Below are positions 17,764 to 27,954 of a stretch of 64,000 nt of DNA, piece by piece. Numbering within the stretch: position 1 is the stretch's first letter; each line of letters begins with the position of its first letter. Origin of the DNA: Arthrobacter sp. V1I7. GTDB lineage: Bacteria > Actinomycetota > Actinomycetes > Actinomycetales > Micrococcaceae. The translations under genes were made by a program, and so were the position numbers. The stretch lies in assembly GCF_030817015.1 (NCBI RefSeq), contig NZ_JAUSYS010000001.1, positions 2,976,001 through 3,040,000 of the forward strand, written 5' to 3'. The notes under the pieces were generated by a model, which had not been told where the DNA came from, ran no database searches, and saw nothing but the letters and a program-made list of their open reading frames with translations.

Positions 17764-18045
17764 GTGTACACCTTGCAGATCGAGCACGGCATCAAGGATT
17801 TTGACATGTGGAAGGCGGCCTTCGACCGCGATCCGGCGAACCGCGCGGCCTCCGGGGTTACGGCGCACCGGATCAGCCGGCCGGTAGACGACCCGCGCTC
17901 AGTGCTGGTCGAACTCGACTTCGGGCAGCCCGGGCAGGCCGAGGCCTTCCTGGCCAAGCTGCAAGCGACGGTCTGGAACTCCCCCGAGGCCGCGCCCGCC
18001 CTTCTGGGGGCTCCGAAAACCCGGATCCTGGAGTCCGCAATGTGA
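17764..18045 (+). CDS. small protein with dimeric alpha-beta-barrel (ABM-like) look
   Basis: 93 residues from the GTG at 17764, which has AGAGGAG eight bases upstream; a GTG at 17755 in frame would itself sit on that ribosome-binding site. The pattern YTLQIEHGIKDFDMWKAAFD then RISRPVDDPRSVLVELDFG and a helix rich in Ala resembles ferredoxin-like dimeric barrels such as monooxygenase or stress-response proteins. No catalytic motif can be named and no function is claimed. It lies just downstream of moaD. Confidence 0.7.
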   Translation: MYTLQIEHGIKDFDMWKAAFDRDPANRAASGVTAHRISRPVDDPRSVLVELDFGQPGQAEAFLAKLQATVWNSPEAAPALLGAPKTRILESAM

Positions 18046-18162
18046 TGGCGCGCGCGCGTCCCGCGGCGGCCGCTTCGGCCGCTTCCAGGACAAGGCGTAG
18101 CGCCGCGGTGACGAGGGGACGAGAATGGGCACGTGCTACCACTTCGCCCGGACGGCGACGCG

Positions 18163-19437
18163 ATGAACGCCGCCTCCCGCAAGATTCAGCGCATCTATCT
18201 CACGTTGACGCTGGGCAACACCCTCGCGGCCTCGTTCATCTGGGGAATCAACACCCTCTTCCTGCTGGATGCCGGACTCAGCAACCTCGAGGCCTTTGCC
18301 GCCAACGCCTTCTTCACGGCCGGCATGGTCCTCTTCGAGGTGCCCACCGGAGTGATTGCCGACGGGTGGGGGCGCCGCGTTTCGTTCCTGCTGGGCACCG
18401 TGACCCTGGCGGCGTCGACCTACCTCTACTACCTGCTCTGGCAGCTGTCCGCCCCGTTCTGGTCCTGGGCAGTGGTGTCGGTCCTGCTCGGTCTGGGTTT
18501 CACCTTTTTTTCGGGTGCGGTCGAGGCCTGGCTCGTCGACGCGTTGCGCTTCTCGGGATACGAAGGCGGGCTCGAGCCGGTGCTCGGGCGCGGACTGATG
18601 GTTTCTGGCGTCGCGATGCTGGGCGGTTCGGTGGCCGGCGGCGTGATCGCACAGGCCACCGACCTCGGGGTGCCGTTCCTGCTGCGCGTGGGCGTGCTGC
18701 TGGCCATGTTCGTCGTGGCCTTTTGGCTCATGCGCGACGTTGGCTTCACCCCCGAACGCTCACCCCATCCCCTCCGGGCGACCCGGGCCGTACTCTCCGC
18801 CTCGGTCGAGAACGGCCTGAAGAACCCGCCGGTGCGTTTCGTGATGCTGGCCGCCCCGTTCAGCGCCGGCGTCGGGATCTACGTGTTCTACGCCCTGCAG
18901 CCGTACCTCCTTGAGCTCTTCGGCGACCCTCACGCGTATTCCGTGGCGGGCCTGGCTGCGGCAATCGTCGCCGGGGCGGAGGTGCTCGGCGGCTGGATCG
19001 CGCCCCGCATCCGGCGCCTTGTCCGCAAGCGCACGACGGTGTTGATCCTGAGCAGTCTCGGCGGGTCCCTGATTCTGGTGGTGCTCGGGTTCACCCGGGT
19101 GTTCTGGGTTGCCCTGGTGCTGTTGGCGCTCTGGGCCGTGGTGTCCTCGGCGGGCACCCCGGTGCGGCAGGCCTATCTGAACGACATGATCGCCTCGAAG
19201 CAGCGGGCAACCGTGCTCAGCTTCGACTCACTCATGGGATCAAGCGGTGGCGTGGTGGTGCAGCCGGCGCTCGGGCGGGCGGCCGATGTGTACGGCTACC
19301 CGGCGTCGCTGGCGATCAGCGGCGTGATCGAGTTGATCGCGGTGCCGTTCCTGCTGGCGAGCCGGAGGCAGCATGCCCCGGCCGACCAGGCGAACGCCCC
19401 GGCCAGCGCGCCGAACGCGGGATCCCAGCCGTTATAG
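18163..19437 (+). CDS. MFS transporter
   Basis: 424 residues from the ATG of MNAASRKIQRIY; a GTG at 18133 would add ten residues. About 12 hydrophobic segments and the loop GVIADGWGRRVSFLLG between helices 2 and 3 identify the major facilitator superfamily. The acidic-free hydrophobic pore and the helix 5 region GGSVAGGVIAQ are typical of drug/metabolite efflux-like members. The C-terminal tail is rich in Ala, Pro and Asn. Substrate unknown; neighbours give no lead. Confidence 0.85.
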   Translation: MNAASRKIQRIYLTLTLGNTLAASFIWGINTLFLLDAGLSNLEAFAANAFFTAGMVLFEVPTGVIADGWGRRVSFLLGTVTLAASTYLYYLLWQLSAPFWSWAVVSVLLGLGFTFFSGAVEAWLVDALRFSGYEGGLEPVLGRGLMVSGVAMLGGSVAGGVIAQATDLGVPFLLRVGVLLAMFVVAFWLMRDVGFTPERSPHPLRATRAVLSASVENGLKNPPVRFVMLAAPFSAGVGIYVFYALQPYLLELFGDPHAYSVAGLAAAIVAGAEVLGGWIAPRIRRLVRKRTTVLILSSLGGSLILVVLGFTRVFWVALVLLALWAVVSSAGTPVRQAYLNDMIASKQRATVLSFDSLMGSSGGVVVQPALGRAADVYGYPASLAISGVIELIAVPFLLASRRQHAPADQANAPASAPNAGSQPL

Positions 19438-19476
19438 GGATGGGTATCGTCTGCAGCGGGCACCTCCTGGCGCCGC

Positions 19477-19962
19477 TCAGGCCGGAGCCGGAGCGGTCTC
19501 GGGGACGCGCCTGCAGACCGAGGTCAGGAACGGGGTGAATTCGCTCGCGGTGCCCAGCCGGAGCCCGGCACTGTGGGTCAGGACGCCGTCGTCCACCCGG
19601 AAGGTGTGCCGGGCGATGCCCCTCTCACTGCGTCGCTCGACGGTGAGGGTTCCCTCGCGCCAGCTGGCCCGCGCCGGCGGCTCTGGCGGAAGGCCCAGGC
19701 TGTTGACGTGGTACCAGAGGGTGTCGGGCCGGTCCTTGTCGACAGTGAACACCCCATGGCCTTCGGTACGGCTTCCGTCCGCCTCGGTATGGCGGTAGCT
19801 GGCAGTAACCGCCAGGCCGGCCGCCGCGCGGGCAAAGGAAATCGCGACCTCGGCAGTGCGCGCGGGTCCCCAGGGCGTGGCCTCCCACTGCGTGATGCCG
19901 GCCCAGTGCCCCAGGAAAGCTTCGAGCGCCGCATGCGCGCTGCCCGGCAGCGGACGGTCCAT
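19477..19962 (-). CDS. DUF1579-like conserved protein of unknown function
   Basis: 161 residues from the ATG of MDRPLPGSAHAALEAF, which has GGAAGGA at a good distance; an upstream start adds 15 residues without support. The pattern FLGHWAGITQWEATPWGPA, then HGVFTVDKDRPDTLWYHVNS and SAGLRLGTASEFTPFL suggests a lipocalin-like beta barrel of the DUF1579 type. No signal peptide. The gene is convergent with the MFS gene and close to the M16 peptidase. Confidence 0.7.
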   Translation of the reverse strand: MDRPLPGSAHAALEAFLGHWAGITQWEATPWGPARTAEVAISFARAAAGLAVTASYRHTEADGSRTEGHGVFTVDKDRPDTLWYHVNSLGLPPEPPARASWREGTLTVERRSERGIARHTFRVDDGVLTHSAGLRLGTASEFTPFLTSVCRRVPETAPAPA

Positions 19963-20038
19963 GTTTTCCTTCCAGGCAGGTCCCCCCGAGTGGCCCGCCC
20001 CCATCATTCCGCGGCGCCGCGCCGGTGTCTAGCCCGGC

Positions 20039-21382
20039 TCAGAGACCGAAGGTCTCGGTCTCCTCGAAGGGCCCCACGACGGTGATGGTCCGGGGGGCAG
20101 CCGCCAGCTCGCGGGCAAGCTCCTGGACCTCGGCGGCGGTCACGGCTTTGATCTGGCGCAGGGTCTCGTCGATGTCCTGGTATTCGCCGGACACCAGCTC
20201 GGCGCGGCCCAGCCGGGACATCCGGGAACCGGTGTCCTCCAGCGCCAGCACAATGCCGCCGCACAGCTGCCCCTCGGCCTTGCGGAGTTCCTCGTCGGAA
20301 ATGCCGCCTTCGGCGAGCTTGTCCAGTTCGGCGCCGAGAAGCTCCAGCACCTGCCGGACTTTGGACGGTGTGCAGCCGGCATACATGCCGAAGTATCCGG
20401 CGTCGGCGTAGGAGGACGCGAAGGAGTAGGTCGAGTAGACCAGGCCGCGCTTCTCCCGTACTTCCTGGAACAGCCGGGAGGACATGCCTCCACCCAGCAC
20501 CGCATTGAGCACGCTCATCACGAAGCGGCGGTCATCGGTGGCGACGATCGTGGGGCAGCCCATGATGATGTTGGCCTGCTCGACGGGCCGCTTGACCACG
20601 TGCAGCCCGGCGGTGCCGGTGATGTCGGCGCGTTCGGTGGAGCGACGCTGGACCGGCGCGGCATCAGGTGCCAGACTCCAGCCGGCGGAGTGCAGGGCGT
20701 CCACCACGAGCCCGCAGACGACGTCGTGGTCCAGTCCCCCGGCGGCGGTGATGACCAGCTCACCGGGACGGTAGTAGCGGCGGTAGTGGTCCCAGACAGA
20801 GTCGCGGGCGACGGCGCGGATGGCATCGGGGGTGCCGCCGATCGGGCGTCCCAGCGGGTGTGTGCCGAGGACGGCGGCGACGAAGTGTTCGTGCGCGACG
20901 TCGGTTGGGTCGTCGCTGTCCATCGCGATTTCCTCGAGGATGACGTCCCGTTCCTGTTCCATCTCCTGGGGATCGAGGACGGCACCGGTGATCATGTCCG
21001 CGATCACGTCGATCGCCATGGGCAGGTCGGTGTCCAGCACACGGGCGAAGTAGCAGGTGCTCTCCTTCGCGGTGGCGGCGTTGGATTCCCCACCGACCTC
21101 GTCAAAGGCCGAGGCGATCTCCATGGCGGTGCGGCGCCTGGTGCCCTTGAACAGCAGGTGCTCCAGGAAGTGTGTGGAACCGTGCTGGCCCGGGGCCTCA
21201 TCGCGGGAGCCGACGCCGACCCAGAAACCGATGGTGGCCGAACGCTGGCCGGGCATCGCTTCGGTCAGCACGCGGACGCCGCCCGGCAAGACCGAGCGGC
21301 GCACCTCGGAACCACCGTCGGCTCCATGGATCAGGGTGTCAGCGTGCTGGTTCTGCTCAAGCGGCAGGGGGACGACAGTCAT
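20039..21382 (-). CDS. M16-family zinc metallopeptidase (mitochondrial processing peptidase-like)
   Basis: 447 residues from the ATG, with GAAAGG before it. The inverted zinc motif His-x-x-Glu-His is HFLEH at residues 71-75, with the third ligand Glu in the helix about 75 residues on (GGESNAATAKESTCYFA region). The C-terminal half has the RGLVYSTYSFASSYADAG motif of the family. Members act in the cytoplasm on small peptides. It lies 190 bp downstream of pnp in the same direction, the arrangement seen in many actinobacteria, but the usual next gene, dapB, is 20 kb away here. Confidence 0.93.
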   Translation of the reverse strand: MTVVPLPLEQNQHADTLIHGADGGSEVRRSVLPGGVRVLTEAMPGQRSATIGFWVGVGSRDEAPGQHGSTHFLEHLLFKGTRRRTAMEIASAFDEVGGESNAATAKESTCYFARVLDTDLPMAIDVIADMITGAVLDPQEMEQERDVILEEIAMDSDDPTDVAHEHFVAAVLGTHPLGRPIGGTPDAIRAVARDSVWDHYRRYYRPGELVITAAGGLDHDVVCGLVVDALHSAGWSLAPDAAPVQRRSTERADITGTAGLHVVKRPVEQANIIMGCPTIVATDDRRFVMSVLNAVLGGGMSSRLFQEVREKRGLVYSTYSFASSYADAGYFGMYAGCTPSKVRQVLELLGAELDKLAEGGISDEELRKAEGQLCGGIVLALEDTGSRMSRLGRAELVSGEYQDIDETLRQIKAVTAAEVQELARELAAAPRTITVVGPFEETETFGL

Positions 21383-21480
21383 CAAGGCCTTTCAGTAAAC
21401 AGTGCCAAATCTGCCTGCTATCGTACCAGCGGACCACTCCCCCGAAGGCCGTGGCAGGCATGGGGACGAGCGCCGGACGG

Positions 21481-21522
21481 CGGCAGCTTAACGGCGGCGG
21501 TTTAACGGCGGCAGCTTAACGG
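21481..21522. repeat. three tandem 14-bp repeats
   Basis: CGGCAGCTTAACGG, CGGCGGTTTAACGG and CGGCAGCTTAACGG follow one another without gaps just before the pnp terminator. No coding role; the same core (GGCGGCAGCTTAAC) also occurs at the end of the antibiotic-kinase gene near 45075. Confidence 0.8.
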
Positions 21523-21525
21523 CGG

Positions 21526-21555
21526 CGGGGCCGGTGGAATCATCCACCGGCCCCG
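21526..21555. terminator. hairpin terminator downstream of pnp
   Basis: CGGGGCCGGTGGA pairs with TCCACCGGCCCCG around the loop ATCA: a 13-bp perfect stem 20 bp after the pnp stop. No T-run follows, as is common in actinobacteria. Confidence 0.75.
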
Positions 21556-21574
21556 CCACTTCGTTCAGGAGAGA

Positions 21575-23827
21575 CTACTCTGCGGACTCCACGGAGACCT
21601 CAGCGTTGTTGTCTGCGTCCTCGGAGCCTGCCTCGTCGGCCACGACGGGCGACAGGGAGAGCTTTCCGCGGTCATCGATCTTGGTGATTTCCACCTGGAT
21701 CTTCTGGCCCACGGAGACGACGTCCTCGACGTTGTCCACGCGCTTGCCGCCGGCGATCTTGCGCAGCTCGGAGATGTGCAGCAGGCCGTCCTTGCCCGGG
21801 GTCAGCGAAACGAAAGCGCCGAAGGTCGTGGTCTTGACGACCGTGCCCAGGTAGCGCTCACCGATTTCGGGGACCTGCGGGTTGGCGATGGCGTTGATGG
21901 CGGACCGTGCTGCGTCGGCAGACGGGCCGTTCGTGGCGCCGATGTAGACAGTTCCGTCGTCCTCGATCGAGATGTCGGCTCCGGTGTCTTCCTGGATCTG
22001 GTTGATCATCTTGCCCTTCGGGCCGATGACCTCGCCGATCTTGTCAACCGGGATCTTGACCGCGATGACGCGCGGCGCGAACTCGGAGAGCTCGTCCGGG
22101 GTGTCGATCGCGGAGTTCAGAACGTCCAGGATGTGCAGGCGGGCTTCGCGGGCCTGCTTCAGGGCTGCTGCCAGGACGGAGGCCGGGATGCCGTCGAGCT
22201 TGGTGTCCAGCTGGATGGCTGTGACGAACTCGGCGGTACCGGCGACCTTGAAGTCCATGTCACCGAAGGCATCTTCGGCGCCGAGGATATCGGTCAGGGC
22301 GGCGTAGCGGGTCTGGCCGTCAACCTGGTCGGAGACCAGGCCCATGGCGATACCGGCAACCGCGGCCTTCAGCGGCACACCTGCGTTGAGCAGGGACAGC
22401 GTGGAGGCGCAAACGGAACCCATCGACGTCGAACCGTTGGAGCTGAGAGCCTCAGACACCTGGCGGATCGCGTAGGGGAATTCCTCGCGGGATGGCAGCA
22501 CCGGCATGATGGCCCGCTCCGCCAGGGCACCGTGGCCGATTTCGCGGCGCTTCGGGGAACCGACGCGGCCGGTCTCACCGGTGGAGTACGGCGGGAAGTT
22601 GTAGTTGTGCATGTAGCGCTTGCGCGTCACGGGAGACAGCGAGTCGATCTGCTGTTCCATCTTGAGCATGTTCAGCGTGGTGACACCCATGATCTGGGTC
22701 TCGCCGCGTTCGAAGATGGCCGAACCGTGCACGCGGGGCAGAACCTCGACCTCGGCGGTGAGCTGGCGAATGTCCGTCAGGCCGCGGCCGTCGATGCGGA
22801 TCTGGTCCTTGAGGATGCGCTGGCGCACAACCTGCTTGGTGACGGAGCGGAAGGCAGCGGACAGTTCCTTGTCGCGGCCCTCGAACTGGCCGGCCAGGGA
22901 AGAAGTGACTTCGTCCTTGAGTGCGTCCGAAGCGTCGTTGCGCTCCGTCTTGTCCGCAATCTGGAAAATAGCAGCCAGCTTGTCGGCGGCAGCGGATTCC
23001 ACGGCGGCGTAGACGTCGTCCTCGTAGTCCAGGAAGACCGGGAACTCGACGGTCGGCTTGGCGGCGCGGGCTGCCAGGTCGGACTGCGCTTCGCACAGGG
23101 CCTTGATGAACGGCTTGGCGGCCTCGAGGCCCTCGGAAACAACCTCTTCGGTGGGGGCGGTGGCGCCCTGTTCCTTGATGAGGTTCCAGGAGTTGTCGGT
23201 GGCTTCGGCTTCAACCATCATGATGGCGACGTCGTCTCCTGCAACCCGGCCGGCAACGACCATGTTGAAGACGGCGTTCTCGAGCTGGGAGTGCTTCGGG
23301 AAGGCAACCCACTGCGAGCCGTTCTCGTCGGCGATCAGGGCAACGCGGACGCCGCCGATCGGGCCGGAGAAGGGCAGGCCGGAGAGCTGGGTGGACATCG
23401 AGGAAGCGTTGATGGCGACCACGTCGTAGAGCTCGTCCGGGTCGATGGAGAGCACGGTGACCACGATCTGGACCTCGTTGCGCAGGCCCTTGACGAAGGC
23501 GGGGCGCAGCGGGCGGTCCATCAGGCGGCAGGCCAGGATGGCTTCCGTGGAGGGGCGGCCTTCGCGGCGGAAGAACGAACCCGGGATGCGGCCGGCGGCG
23601 TACATACGCTCTTCGACGTCGACGGTCAGCGGGAAGAAGTCGAAGCCTTCGCGCGGGTGCTTGCCGGCGGTGGTGGCGGACAGCAGCGCGGTCTCTTCGT
23701 CGATGTAGACCATCGCTGCGCCGGCTGCCTGCTTGGCAAGACGGCCGGTTTCAAAGCGGATTACACGCTTGCCGAAGCGGCCATTATCAATGACTGCTTC
23801 TGAGAACTGGATTTCGGGACCCTCCAA
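21575..23827 (-). CDS. pnp: polyribonucleotide nucleotidyltransferase (PNPase)
   Basis: Phosphorolytic 3'-5' exoribonuclease. 750 residues from the TTG that gives [22 protein letters not shown] lies five bases upstream, and no better ATG exists (an upstream ATG has no ribosome-binding site). Order: first RNase PH-like domain (residues 10-230), helical linker, second RNase PH domain ([16 protein letters not shown]... [14 protein letters not shown]), KH domain ([20 protein letters not shown]) and S1 domain ([20 protein letters not shown]), ending in an acidic tail. It lies downstream of rpsO on the same strand. A hairpin in the 5' leader suggests autoregulation as in other bacteria. Confidence 0.97.
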   Translation of the reverse strand: MEGPEIQFSEAVIDNGRFGKRVIRFETGRLAKQAAGAAMVYIDEETALLSATTAGKHPREGFDFFPLTVDVEERMYAAGRIPGSFFRREGRPSTEAILACRLMDRPLRPAFVKGLRNEVQIVVTVLSIDPDELYDVVAINASSMSTQLSGLPFSGPIGGVRVALIADENGSQWVAFPKHSQLENAVFNMVVAGRVAGDDVAIMMVEAEATDNSWNLIKEQGATAPTEEVVSEGLEAAKPFIKALCEAQSDLAARAAKPTVEFPVFLDYEDDVYAAVESAAADKLAAIFQIADKTERNDASDALKDEVTSSLAGQFEGRDKELSAAFRSVTKQVVRQRILKDQIRIDGRGLTDIRQLTAEVEVLPRVHGSAIFERGETQIMGVTTLNMLKMEQQIDSLSPVTRKRYMHNYNFPPYSTGETGRVGSPKRREIGHGALAERAIMPVLPSREEFPYAIRQVSEALSSNGSTSMGSVCASTLSLLNAGVPLKAAVAGIAMGLVSDQVDGQTRYAALTDILGAEDAFGDMDFKVAGTAEFVTAIQLDTKLDGIPASVLAAALKQAREARLHILDVLNSAIDTPDELSEFAPRVIAVKIPVDKIGEVIGPKGKMINQIQEDTGADISIEDDGTVYIGATNGPSADAARSAINAIANPQVPEIGERYLGTVVKTTTFGAFVSLTPGKDGLLHISELRKIAGGKRVDNVEDVVSVGQKIQVEITKIDDRGKLSLSPVVADEAGSEDADNNAEVSVESAE

Positions 23828-23874
23828 GAGAGTCACCTCCGTTTCATGGTTCACGGAGTCCAGCCGCATCAACC

Positions 23875-23900
23875 CAGGCCAGCATCTGTCTACTGGCCTG
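23875..23900. promoter_or_regulatory. hairpin in the pnp 5' leader
   Basis: CAGGCCAG and CTGGCCTG form an 8-bp perfect stem with a 10-base loop about 50 bases before the pnp start. In E. coli a leader stem cleaved by RNase III lets PNPase destabilise its own mRNA; the same function here is by analogy only. Confidence 0.4.
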
Positions 23901-24027
23901 CACTGCACCCGGTCATCGATCGAGACCCACGGGCCGGGCTTCAATCCTTGAAGCCGTTCCCGGGGATCACTACCGAGGACCGCGAATGCGTGATGCGGTT
24001 GATCCTCCTGTTGAGTTTTTTGAAGAA

Positions 24028-24059
24028 GGCGGCCCCTTTCCGTTACGGAAGGGGCCGCC
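24028..24059. terminator. hairpin between rpsO and pnp
   Basis: GGCGGCCCCTTTCCG and CGGAAGGGGCCGCC pair with one bulged base around TTA. It is 12 bp after the rpsO stop and would end or partly attenuate rpsO transcription before pnp. Confidence 0.7.
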
Positions 24060-24071
24060 CCTTAAAGCTGA

Positions 24072-24341
24072 CTAGCGGCGCAGGCCGAGACGCTCGATGA
24101 GCGCGCGGTAGCGGGTGATGTCAGTGTTCTTGAGGTAGGTCAGCATGCGCTTGCGACGACCAACCATGGCCAGCAGACCGCGCTGGGTGTGGTAATCGTG
24201 CTTGTGCACCTTCATGTGCTCAGTGAGATCCTTGATCCGCTGAGTCAGGACTGCAACCTGGACCTCCGGCGAACCGGTGTCGCCCTCAGACGTTGCGAAA
24301 TCCTGAATGATGGACTGCTTTACAGCGGCTTCAAGTGCCAC
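24072..24341 (-). CDS. rpsO: 30S ribosomal protein S15
   Basis: 89 residues, normal length, starting at a GTG with TAGGAG upstream. Sequence features are [44 protein letters not shown] and [12 protein letters not shown], all diagnostic of S15, which binds the central domain of 16S rRNA. It lies before pnp, the near-universal bacterial order. Confidence 0.98.
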   Translation of the reverse strand: MALEAAVKQSIIQDFATSEGDTGSPEVQVAVLTQRIKDLTEHMKVHKHDYHTQRGLLAMVGRRKRMLTYLKNTDITRYRALIERLGLRR

Positions 24342-24480
24342 AATAACTCCTAGAGATGTGCCGTGAGGCCCGAATCAGTAACTCACTGCCGGGGTGCCGC
24401 GCCGGGGGTCGTCCCGGGAAGAGGACGATCGCCGTTCACAACAAGAGCCAGCCGCCACGGACTGCAGCCGGATCCAACGT

Positions 24481-25828
24481 TTAGTTTACCGGCACGGCCG
24501 TGATCTTGTCGAAACCAGGGCCCTGCAGCCGGTCCCGGATCGCGGCGACGCCGCGGTACAGCTCAGCAAAGGACGTGCTGAGGGGTGAGAGCCCGATCCG
24601 GATGCCGTGAGGCGCCCGGAAATCGGGAATGACATCCTGCTCCCACAGGGCGGCGGTCATTTCCCGGAACGCCGGGTGGTCCACTGTGATGTGGCCGCCG
24701 CGCTCCTCGGGGTCCCGCGGCGTTGCGAGGGTCACGCCCGCGGGCGCCAGCCACGCGTCGTGGAGTTCGACGGCGAACGCGGTCAGCAGCCGGGACTTCT
24801 CCCGGACGGCTGCCATCCCCACTTCCTCCAGCAGGTCCAGCGTCCCGCGCATGGCCAGCATCCCGAAGATGGCCGGGGTTCCGCTGAGGAACCCGCGGAT
24901 GCCGCTGGCGGCCTCGTAGCCGGGGCCCATTTCGAAGGCGTCCTTGCGCCCCATCCAGCCCCAGATCGGCTGCTGCAGACCGGGCAGGTGCCGGGCGTTG
25001 ACGTAGGCGAAGGCCGGCGAGCCCGGTCCCCCGTTCAGGTACTTGTAGGTGCAGCCGGCCGCGAAGTCGACGTCGGCGTCGTCCAGGCCGATCTCGACCG
25101 AACCGGCGGAGTGGCACAGGTCCCACACGATCAGCGCGCCGGCGTCGTGCACGGCAGCGGTGATTCCCGGCAGATCCGCGAGGTACCCCGAGCGGTAGGC
25201 GATCTGGCTGAGGACCACGACGGCGGTGGCCGGGCCGGCCGCCGCGCGCACCTGATCGACGGACACGCCGGAAGCGGGATCGGCGTCGATCCAGCGCAGC
25301 GTGAGCCCCTCCTCGCGCGCGATGCCTTCGACGAGGTAGCGGTCGGTGGGGAAATTGTCGGTATCCAGCACGATTTCCGTGCGGGCCGGATCGGTGACGG
25401 CGGCCACCGCGGCGCGGATCAGTTTGTAGAGCACGACCGTGGTGGAGTCGGCGATGATGGTCTGCCCGGGTGCGGCGCCGAGGAGCGGACCGTCCGAGCT
25501 GGTCACCGATGGCCTGCGGGAGTTCCAGCCATTCCTCGTCCCAGCCGCGGATCAGCCGGCCACCCCAGCTCTCCTCGATGAAACGGCCGATGTCCGCCGT
25601 GGTGCGTTGGAGCGGGCGGCCCAGCGAATTGCCGTCGAGGTAGGACAAGTCCGTGTCGGTGCCGATGAAGAGCGGGCGGTACGCGGCCAGCGGATCGGCG
25701 GCGTCGAGTTCGAGGGCGCGCGGCCACAGCGGGTCGGTGCCAGCGGTGGCCCGGGTACTTCCGGTGCCGGCGGTGGTTCGGGTACGTCCGGGGGCGGGGA
25801 CCTCCGTCGCTTCGGGGTTCGTGCTCAC
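24481..25828 (-). CDS. kynU: kynureninase, broken by a one-base frameshift
   Basis: PLP enzyme that cleaves L-kynurenine to anthranilate and alanine. The N-terminal part, from a GTG overlapping the stop of kynA by 4 bp, reads to [10 protein letters not shown] (with [11 protein letters not shown]). After that the frame changes and the rest reads [17 protein letters not shown], then [20 protein letters not shown] and the PLP-lysine region [11 protein letters not shown]. The shift is between 25482 and 25499; one base fewer gives about 448 residues. An Ala/Thr/Pro-rich 40-residue N-terminal extension is unusual. All active-site motifs survive, so sequencing error or a very recent mutation is likely. 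Confidence 0.9.
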
Positions 25829-26679
25829 TGACCGATCTCCGTCCGTACCGCGAAGAGCTCGGGGAAGAAGGTCAGCTCGAGGGCCTTCTGCAGGAAGGCG
25901 GCACCGCTGGAACCGCCCGTGCCGGACTTCATCCCGATGGTCCGCTGCACCGTGCGCAGGTGACGGAAACGCCACAGCTGGAAGTTGTCCTCGAGGTCCA
26001 CGAGCTCTTCGCACGCCTCGTAGGCACCCCAGTTGTCGGCCGCGTTTTCGTAGATGTACTTGAAGACCGGGACCAGCTCCGGGCAGAACTCGTGTGCCTT
26101 CGTGACGTCGCGCTCCAGCAGGGATGCCGGGACGTCGAAGCCCTGGCGTTTGAGGTAGGCCAGGAAGTCGTCGTAGATGCTCGGGGCCTCGAGGAGTTCC
26201 AGCAGCATCGCGTGGGCCTCGGGGTCGGATTCGAACACCGGCAGCATCTTGGGGTTCTTGTTGCCGAGCAGGAACTCAACCGCGCGGTACTGGCTGGACT
26301 GGAAGCCGGAGGAATTGCCCAGGAAGCCGCGGAACTGCGAATACTCGGTGGGGGTGAGGGTGGCCAGCACGGACCACTGCTCGGTCAGCGTCTTCTGGAT
26401 GTGCTTGACCCGGGCGATCGCCTTCAGCGCCGAGCCGAGATCGTCGGCGCGGAGCCAGGCGGCGGCGCTGCGGAGCTCGTGCAGGACCAGCTTCAGCCAC
26501 AGCTCGGTGGTCTGGTGCTGGATGATGAACAGCATCTCGTCGTGGTGCTCCGGCGCACTGACCGGCTGCTGGGCGCTGAGCAGCGTCGGCAGCTGCAGAT
26601 AGGACGCATAGCTCATCCGGGAGCTGAAGTCGCGGACAATGCCCTTGTCCAGCTCCCTGGTGTTCTTCTCGATGGTCAC
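25825..26679 (-). CDS. kynA: tryptophan 2,3-dioxygenase
   Basis: Haem enzyme that opens the indole ring of L-tryptophan to N-formylkynurenine. 284 residues. The signature [20 protein letters not shown] (residues about 49-68), then [21 protein letters not shown] and the C-terminal [20 protein letters not shown] with the loop GGSSGAAFL are diagnostic. It overlaps kynU by 4 bp, so the pair is translationally coupled. No obvious kynurenine formamidase is next to them; the cyclase-family protein at 6.6 kb belongs to the same fold family but its context points elsewhere. Confidence 0.96.
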   Translation of the reverse strand: MTIEKNTRELDKGIVRDFSSRMSYASYLQLPTLLSAQQPVSAPEHHDEMLFIIQHQTTELWLKLVLHELRSAAAWLRADDLGSALKAIARVKHIQKTLTEQWSVLATLTPTEYSQFRGFLGNSSGFQSSQYRAVEFLLGNKNPKMLPVFESDPEAHAMLLELLEAPSIYDDFLAYLKRQGFDVPASLLERDVTKAHEFCPELVPVFKYIYENAADNWGAYEACEELVDLEDNFQLWRFRHLRTVQRTIGMKSGTGGSSGAAFLQKALELTFFPELFAVRTEIGQ

Positions 26680-26723
26680 AGTCTTGCCTTTCTTGCCGAC
26701 TGGCCGTGCATGCGACCGGACGG

Positions 26724-27719
26724 TCAGCGCGTGCGGCCGGCGCGGAACAGGATCTGGTGCGCCTGGACCACGTCCAGGCGCATCTGGTCCACCAACGCTT
26801 CAGGGCCACGGTACGCCACCATGCCGCGCAGTCGGGCGACAAATTCCACTACTACTGTCTGGCCGTACAGATCGAAGTCCTCCACGGCCTCTTCCGGGCG
26901 GTCGATGACGTGGGCCTCCACCTGGCGGCTGACGCCGTCGAACGTGGGGTTGGAACCGACCGAGATCGCGGCCGGCCAGCGGGTGCCCGCCTCGTCCACG
27001 AGCCAACCAGCGTAGATGCCGTCCGCGGGGATGTAGCCGGTCGAGCTGGAGGCGAGGTTGGCGGTGGGAAAGCCGAGGTCCCGGCCACGGGCGGCGCCGT
27101 GCACCACTTCGCCACGCATCCGGTGCGGCCGGCCGAGCACGGCGGCGGCGGTGGCGACGTCGCCCTCCCGCAGCGCCTCCCGGACCCAGGTGGAGGAGCA
27201 ACGGCGGTCCTCGCCGGCGTCGTCGTGGATGGGGAACCCTTCGGAACCGAACTCGCTGATGACCAGCACCTCAAAGCCAAGCTTTTTCCCGAGTTCCTGC
27301 ATCGTGTGCAGGTCCCCGGCGTTGCCGCGGCCGAAGCGGGCGTCGTGGCCGATTACGACGTGGCTGGCGCGGAGGCTGCCGACCAGGACGGTGGCGACGA
27401 ATTCCTCCGGAGTCAGGCTGGCCAGTTCGAGCGAGTACTTCATCACCAGCACGGCGTCGAGGCCCAGCTCGCCGAGGGCGGCCAGCTTGTCCTCCAGCCC
27501 CATGATCAGTTCCGGGGCCGCCTCGGGCCGATGCACCTGCGCGGGGTGCGGGTCGAAGGTGATGGCGACCGCGCGGGCATGGTTCAAGCGGGCGATGCGG
27601 ATGAGCTTGGAGAGCACCTGTTGGTGGCCGCGGTGCACGCCGTCGAAGTTGCCGAACGTGACAACGGAAGGACCAAAGTCCGCCGGGACTTCGGACGGAT
27701 CGTTCCAGATGTGGACCAT
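26724..27719 (-). CDS. ribF: bifunctional riboflavin kinase / FAD synthetase
   Basis: Makes FMN from riboflavin and FAD from FMN. 331 residues from the ATG of [12 protein letters not shown]; a TTG one codon earlier is less likely. The adenylyltransferase half has [15 protein letters not shown] and [14 protein letters not shown]; the C-terminal kinase half has [12 protein letters not shown] and GIYAGWL. The gene lies 44 bp upstream of kynA on the same strand (minus), so a shared transcript is possible. No FMN riboswitch is seen before it. In most actinobacteria ribF sits between truB and rpsO, which agrees with its place here apart from the kynurenine genes. Confidence 0.96.
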   Translation of the reverse strand: MVHIWNDPSEVPADFGPSVVTFGNFDGVHRGHQQVLSKLIRIARLNHARAVAITFDPHPAQVHRPEAAPELIMGLEDKLAALGELGLDAVLVMKYSLELASLTPEEFVATVLVGSLRASHVVIGHDARFGRGNAGDLHTMQELGKKLGFEVLVISEFGSEGFPIHDDAGEDRRCSSTWVREALREGDVATAAAVLGRPHRMRGEVVHGAARGRDLGFPTANLASSSTGYIPADGIYAGWLVDEAGTRWPAAISVGSNPTFDGVSRQVEAHVIDRPEEAVEDFDLYGQTVVVEFVARLRGMVAYRGPEALVDQMRLDVVQAHQILFRAGRTR

Positions 27720-27954
27720 CAACCTCGCCTTTGCTGCCTGCCATGAACTCTTCCGGAGAAACGGTGCCGGCTCCGGAACTCTCTAAGATTACCTGCAATC
27801 AACGCGGGCCCCGGACGCCCCGGCCTGGCCTGCAGGCGCCGTCTTCCACGGTCCTTTGGCCCGGACTACGATGCTAGGGCAACACCTTCGCGGCGTCCGC
27901 GCAGTCGCCGATTCACCTCGTCCCCGCGCGCTGGCGCGGCTGAAGGAGTAGACC

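Noticed and set aside
27720..27954. FMN riboswitch between ribF and the DUF937 gene
   Set aside because: None of the conserved FMN aptamer blocks is visible, and bifunctional ribF genes are normally not under this control.
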